NCBI GenBank assembly: GCA_003224145.1 | Contig: QHYN01000214.1 | Span: forward strand, 1-37,086 | Source: Acidobacteriota bacterium | GTDB taxonomy: Bacteria; Acidobacteriota; Terriglobia; Acidiferrales; UBA7541 | Direction of reading: 5' to 3' | DNA: 37,086 bases | Shown: in pieces, positions 34,876 to 37,086 of the stretch | How positions within the stretch are numbered: the stretch's first letter is position 1 | Layout: each line of letters opens with the position of its first letter | The notes under the pieces: model-generated | What the model was told of the DNA's origin: nothing | What the model saw: the letters and a program-made list of their open reading frames with translations, nothing else | Databases searched by the model: none | Translations under genes and position numbers: made by a program

Positions 34876-35019
34876 CTAGCAAACCCCTAAGTCGGTGGAA
34901 CGGCGGCACTTATACACGATAGAGCAACCGTGTCCGGCGACTAGATAAAGGAAACGAGCCTCGTCCTCGGTGTAGCCGAACGAGCCCAGAGCGATGGTGT
35001 ACATGCGTGCGACGTTCAT
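34876..35019 (-). CDS. Truncated small gene coupled to the winged-helix gene
   Basis: A 47-residue frame whose ATG (35019-35017) overlaps the TGA of the upstream gene as ATGA. The first 30 residues (including LGSFGYTEDEARFLYLVA) look like a real protein start. I recall similar openings in replication-relaxation-type proteins of integrative elements, but cannot confirm it. After LVA the sequence becomes rich in Cys and Arg and stops 6 bases from the tRNA-Gly fragment. This suggests that a larger gene was cut by recombination at that boundary. Alternatively it is an intact short peptide gene. Confidence 0.5.
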   Translation of the reverse strand: MNVARMYTIALGSFGYTEDEARFLYLVAGHGCSIVYKCRRSTDLGVC

Positions 35020-35933
35020 AGGGCAAAGATCTCCGCAGTGATCTCGTGAGTGTCGAGAACGCGCCGCAATTTGGAATGGTCTTGTGGCCTGGCGAACAGA
35101 TGGAATCCAGCCTTGGCTTTCTCTGCTAGCCCGTGAGGCCGGTAATCACGAGTAGCGATTTCGAGGTCCAGGCGATGGATGTCTCTGCACTCATCCTCAT
35201 ACTCAATACGAAGGTCCGGCACAGGAATTTTGTCTTTTACGACGTTGAGGTCGTATTCGCTTGCGAGCCGGATTCGTTCGTAGGCCAGTTTCTTATTCGG
35301 GTCGACCTGAGAAAGCTTCCCGTACAGCTCCCGTTTGAGTTCGTAGTGGAGGACAACCCCACGCACCTTGCCGCCGACGCGGTCAACTTCTTTGGCGACT
35401 TTGTGGTAGAGCCGGTAAAGGTCAGCATCATGGCGGGCTTCCTTAGCCTTGACGAACCCGTGATAGATCGCCTTTCGATCTGGAATCAGATTTTGTCGTG
35501 AAAGAAGGTTGTGTCCCTCTTTCGTGAGGGTAAAGACTTGTTTCGAGTAAGATTCGTGCCCCTCAATGCTCCGCTGCTCGATGAGTCCTTGACGGTGAAG
35601 ATTCTGGACGTCGCTCTCCATCCGCGAGCGGTCACCTCGATAACCCAGCCGCGTGAGGTCGTCGGCTGGAATTACACGAAACTTGCCTACCTCGCTGAGC
35701 GTTTGGACCTCGGACTCCCGCAAGGAATATTCGCGGTTGCGGACACGATAGATTGCTCGCCAGCGGTCATGTCCATTTTGCGGCTGTCTGAATCCTTGAT
35801 TCGTGCCGCGATCCGGTCGGCTGCTCCGATTGTCATCCCGCGCGGACTCTTCCTGGTCTCCGCGGTCACGCCCTGCGTCGCCACACTTCCTGAGAAACGC
35901 CCCGAAATCAGAAATGTGATAGGTCCGGGACAT
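35016..35933 (-). CDS. Winged-helix DNA-binding protein, probably from a mobile element
   Basis: A 305-residue protein of no family that I can name surely. A polar, Arg/Asp-rich N-terminus (about 1-65) is followed by a predicted winged-helix region (YSLRESEVQTLSEVGKFRVI, DDLTRLGYRGDRSRMESDVQNLHRQGLI, then a wing with SKQVFTLTKEG). A basic helical segment and a C-terminal alpha/beta part follow, with DLRIEYEDE and DLEIATRDYR, resembling nuclease-like or replication-relaxation proteins. The start is secure: GGAGGGAG lies 7 bases before ATG 35933. The stop overlaps the start of the truncated gene downstream. Location next to a broken tRNA gene supports a mobile origin. Confidence 0.62.
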   Translation of the reverse strand: MSRTYHISDFGAFLRKCGDAGRDRGDQEESARDDNRSSRPDRGTNQGFRQPQNGHDRWRAIYRVRNREYSLRESEVQTLSEVGKFRVIPADDLTRLGYRGDRSRMESDVQNLHRQGLIEQRSIEGHESYSKQVFTLTKEGHNLLSRQNLIPDRKAIYHGFVKAKEARHDADLYRLYHKVAKEVDRVGGKVRGVVLHYELKRELYGKLSQVDPNKKLAYERIRLASEYDLNVVKDKIPVPDLRIEYEDECRDIHRLDLEIATRDYRPHGLAEKAKAGFHLFARPQDHSKLRRVLDTHEITAEIFAL

Positions 35934-36047
35934 TGAAAGACTCCCTCCGATTCACCTGAAGTGGCGGACGGGAATAGTCTTCGAGCGTCGTCTGGGAAGA
36001 ATCACAATATGGGGTGAACTGCAGTACGTCATCATTCTCGGATTCAA

Positions 36048-36278
36048 CTAATAGTCAGTGTCTGCGGCCGGCGCTGCCAGTTCGCTTTCGTCATAAAGAA
36101 ATACTTCTTCGACGTGCTTACCGAAAAGCCGCGCGATCTTGATAGCTAACGGAAGGCTCGGGTCATACCGACCCGTTTCAATCGAGTTGATGGTCTGACG
36201 AGTAACACCGACCGCAGTCGCCAACTCCGCCTGAGACCATTCCCGCTCGGCGCGCAGAACGCGAAGTCGTGTTTTCAT
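36048..36278 (-). CDS. XRE-family helix-turn-helix regulator
   Basis: A 76-residue single-domain repressor-like protein. It opens MKTRLRVLRAEREWSQAELA and continues VGVTRQTINSIETGRYDPSL, the helix-turn-helix with the usual SQ and RQTIN residues. It ends with an acidic tail (EVFLYDESE). ATG 36278 overlaps the TGA of the upstream membrane-protein gene as ATGA; the frame extends to 36317 but the shorter start is typical of this subfamily. Such regulators are often encoded with a small membrane protein and control their own operon. Confidence 0.9.
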   Translation of the reverse strand: MKTRLRVLRAEREWSQAELATAVGVTRQTINSIETGRYDPSLPLAIKIARLFGKHVEEVFLYDESELAAPAADTDY

Positions 36279-36661
36279 TGATGCCGCCAAGAATAGAGAA
36301 TCAAACCGAAACTCCACGGGATGAGCTGAAGCCCGAGGACACCAATCCAGGAGACATGAAGAACGCCAAACCCTTGCACAAAGCCTCCAAAGAGGGAAAG
36401 CACTAGACCAACAACAAAGGCGAAGCGCAAAGCTCGGAAATTGATTCGCCGTTGGCGTTCGTCGGCCACTCTAAGAAAGCGAAGCAAAGCCCACACAGCA
36501 AAACCAGCGATGGCGATCATTGCGACGCGCAGTATTTCTCGCCAGGGCGATGTCGAATACTCCCTGAGAATAAATGCGCCCGTGAAAGCCAGGGCGCAAA
36601 GATAGAATTCGAGAAGAGGGCTCAGTTGTTTCTTATCGAGAGCGCTGGACTTAGAATGCAT
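36275..36661 (-). CDS. Small membrane protein paired with the XRE regulator
   Basis: A 128-residue protein with about four hydrophobic segments: FYLCALAFTGAFIL, ILRVAMIAIAGFAVWALLRFL, FAFVVGLVLSLFGGFV and WIGVLGLQLIPWSFGLILYSW. ATG 36661 is supported by GGAGG 9 bases upstream; the frame is open to 36691. The stop overlaps the XRE start, so the two are translated together. Function is unknown; it may sense membrane state for the regulator or be its target. Confidence 0.75.
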   Translation of the reverse strand: MHSKSSALDKKQLSPLLEFYLCALAFTGAFILREYSTSPWREILRVAMIAIAGFAVWALLRFLRVADERQRRINFRALRFAFVVGLVLSLFGGFVQGFGVLHVSWIGVLGLQLIPWSFGLILYSWRHQ

Positions 36662-36712
36662 CGTCAAGGACCTCCGACAGAAAGAACCCAAGAGTACAGC
36701 ATGAGCGACTAG

Positions 36713-36725
36713 ATGTAAAGTACAT
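36713..36725. promoter_or_regulatory. Candidate operator upstream of the membrane protein-XRE pair
   Basis: ATGTA-AAG-TACAT, an inverted repeat with 5-base arms, 52 bases upstream of the ATG at 36661 and in AT-rich DNA likely to hold the promoter. XRE repressors of this size often bind such short palindromes. Not tested. Confidence 0.35.
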
Positions 36726-37086
36726 TATTCTTATTAGACAGCATCCTTATCTATGCAGCTAAGCCACTGAAATGATGGGACATACAGGCACGCTCGCCTT
36801 TCCCGCAGCTCTTGGAATGTTTTGTATTGAAGGATTCTATTGTTGGGCTAGCAGAGCAACGAAGAGAGGATTCGGAAGAATCCTGCGGAAGTAGTGGTGC
36901 GCAGGCCCGTCCGCTTTGCTACAGCCTGGATGAAATGCTTGGTGTTGTGCGTTAACGACCAGTCCGGCTTGCTGGTCATAGCAGAAAGAAATATGGGGAC
37001 GTCCGCGGCAAATATCCGAGATATGCTAGGTAGTTCGTACCGTAGCTAGGATTACTATAACTATTGATTCTACAAGGGTTATATAT
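36726..37086. other. Gene-free, AT-richer region with hairpins
   Basis: No convincing coding sequence on either strand. Two hairpins stand out: AGGATTC-GGAA-GAATCCT (36867-36884), a 7-base stem with a GNRA-type tetraloop, and GACCAG/CTGGTC (36957-36962 with 36972-36977) with a 9-base loop. Their function is unknown. The region may be non-coding RNA, remnant DNA of a mobile element, or spacer before a gene outside the window. Confidence 0.4.

Noticed and set aside
34832-34910. Complete tRNA-Gly gene
   Set aside because: The anticodon stem cannot close and no T-arm or 3' acceptor strand follows, so only a 5' fragment is supported.

Overview
The window reads as chromosomal DNA of a GC-rich, Gram-negative bacterium, most likely an Acidobacteriota member. 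The assignment is an inference from gene content: an Oar-like TonB-dependent receptor with an N-terminal carboxypeptidase-regulatory domain, a NTT-type carrier fused to HEAT repeats, several secreted proteins of a type common in that phylum, and heavy use of GTG/TTG starts.

Layout. 1-3.4 kb: 3' end of mutM, then a tight housekeeping run xseB-ispA-tlyA-nadK. 3.5-9.0 kb: an exported amidohydrolase converging on lysA, which is translationally coupled to a GAF-GAF-PP2C phosphatase, with hpt upstream. 9.4-12.8 kb: a large TonB-dependent receptor closed by a strong intrinsic terminator. 13.0-13.4 kb: an exported DsrE-family protein whose frame has one in-frame TGA exactly where the first Cys of a CxxC motif is expected, followed by a stem-loop. 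This is a candidate selenoprotein. 13.6-14.2 kb: marC.

14.3-24.9 kb: an envelope-glycan or glycolipid region. On the + strand are a methyltransferase, an asparagine-synthase-type amidotransferase, an ArnT-like GT39 and SqdB (UDP-sulfoquinovose synthase). On the - strand are a GT21/HpnI-like glycosyltransferase, a FAD oxidoreductase and a Gfo/Idh/MocA oxidoreductase. Two adjacent 4-TM half-DMT proteins resembling ArnE/ArnF flippase subunits follow. Together they suggest synthesis of a sulfosugar-containing lipid or glycan, its flipping and its periplasmic transfer. No SqdX/SQD2-like transferase is seen.

24.9-33.5 kb: exported proteins. These are a LolA-like protein with a C10 tract, two small paralogous secreted proteins, a secreted PPP-type phosphatase, the NTT-HEAT membrane protein, a secreted protein with HipA/FAM20-like kinase motifs, and a multi-TM protein. 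A nucleotide carrier, a possible exported kinase and an exported phosphatase lie within about 6 kb of each other.

33.6-37.1 kb: a pirin gene led by a collapsed YceI gene (39 codons, N- and C-terminus joined in frame) behind a promoter flanked by two operator-like repeats. Next come a tRNA-Gly 5' fragment, a truncated gene and a winged-helix protein, which look like the edge of an integrated element, and then a small membrane protein/XRE regulator pair and about 0.4 kb of gene-free, hairpin-containing DNA.
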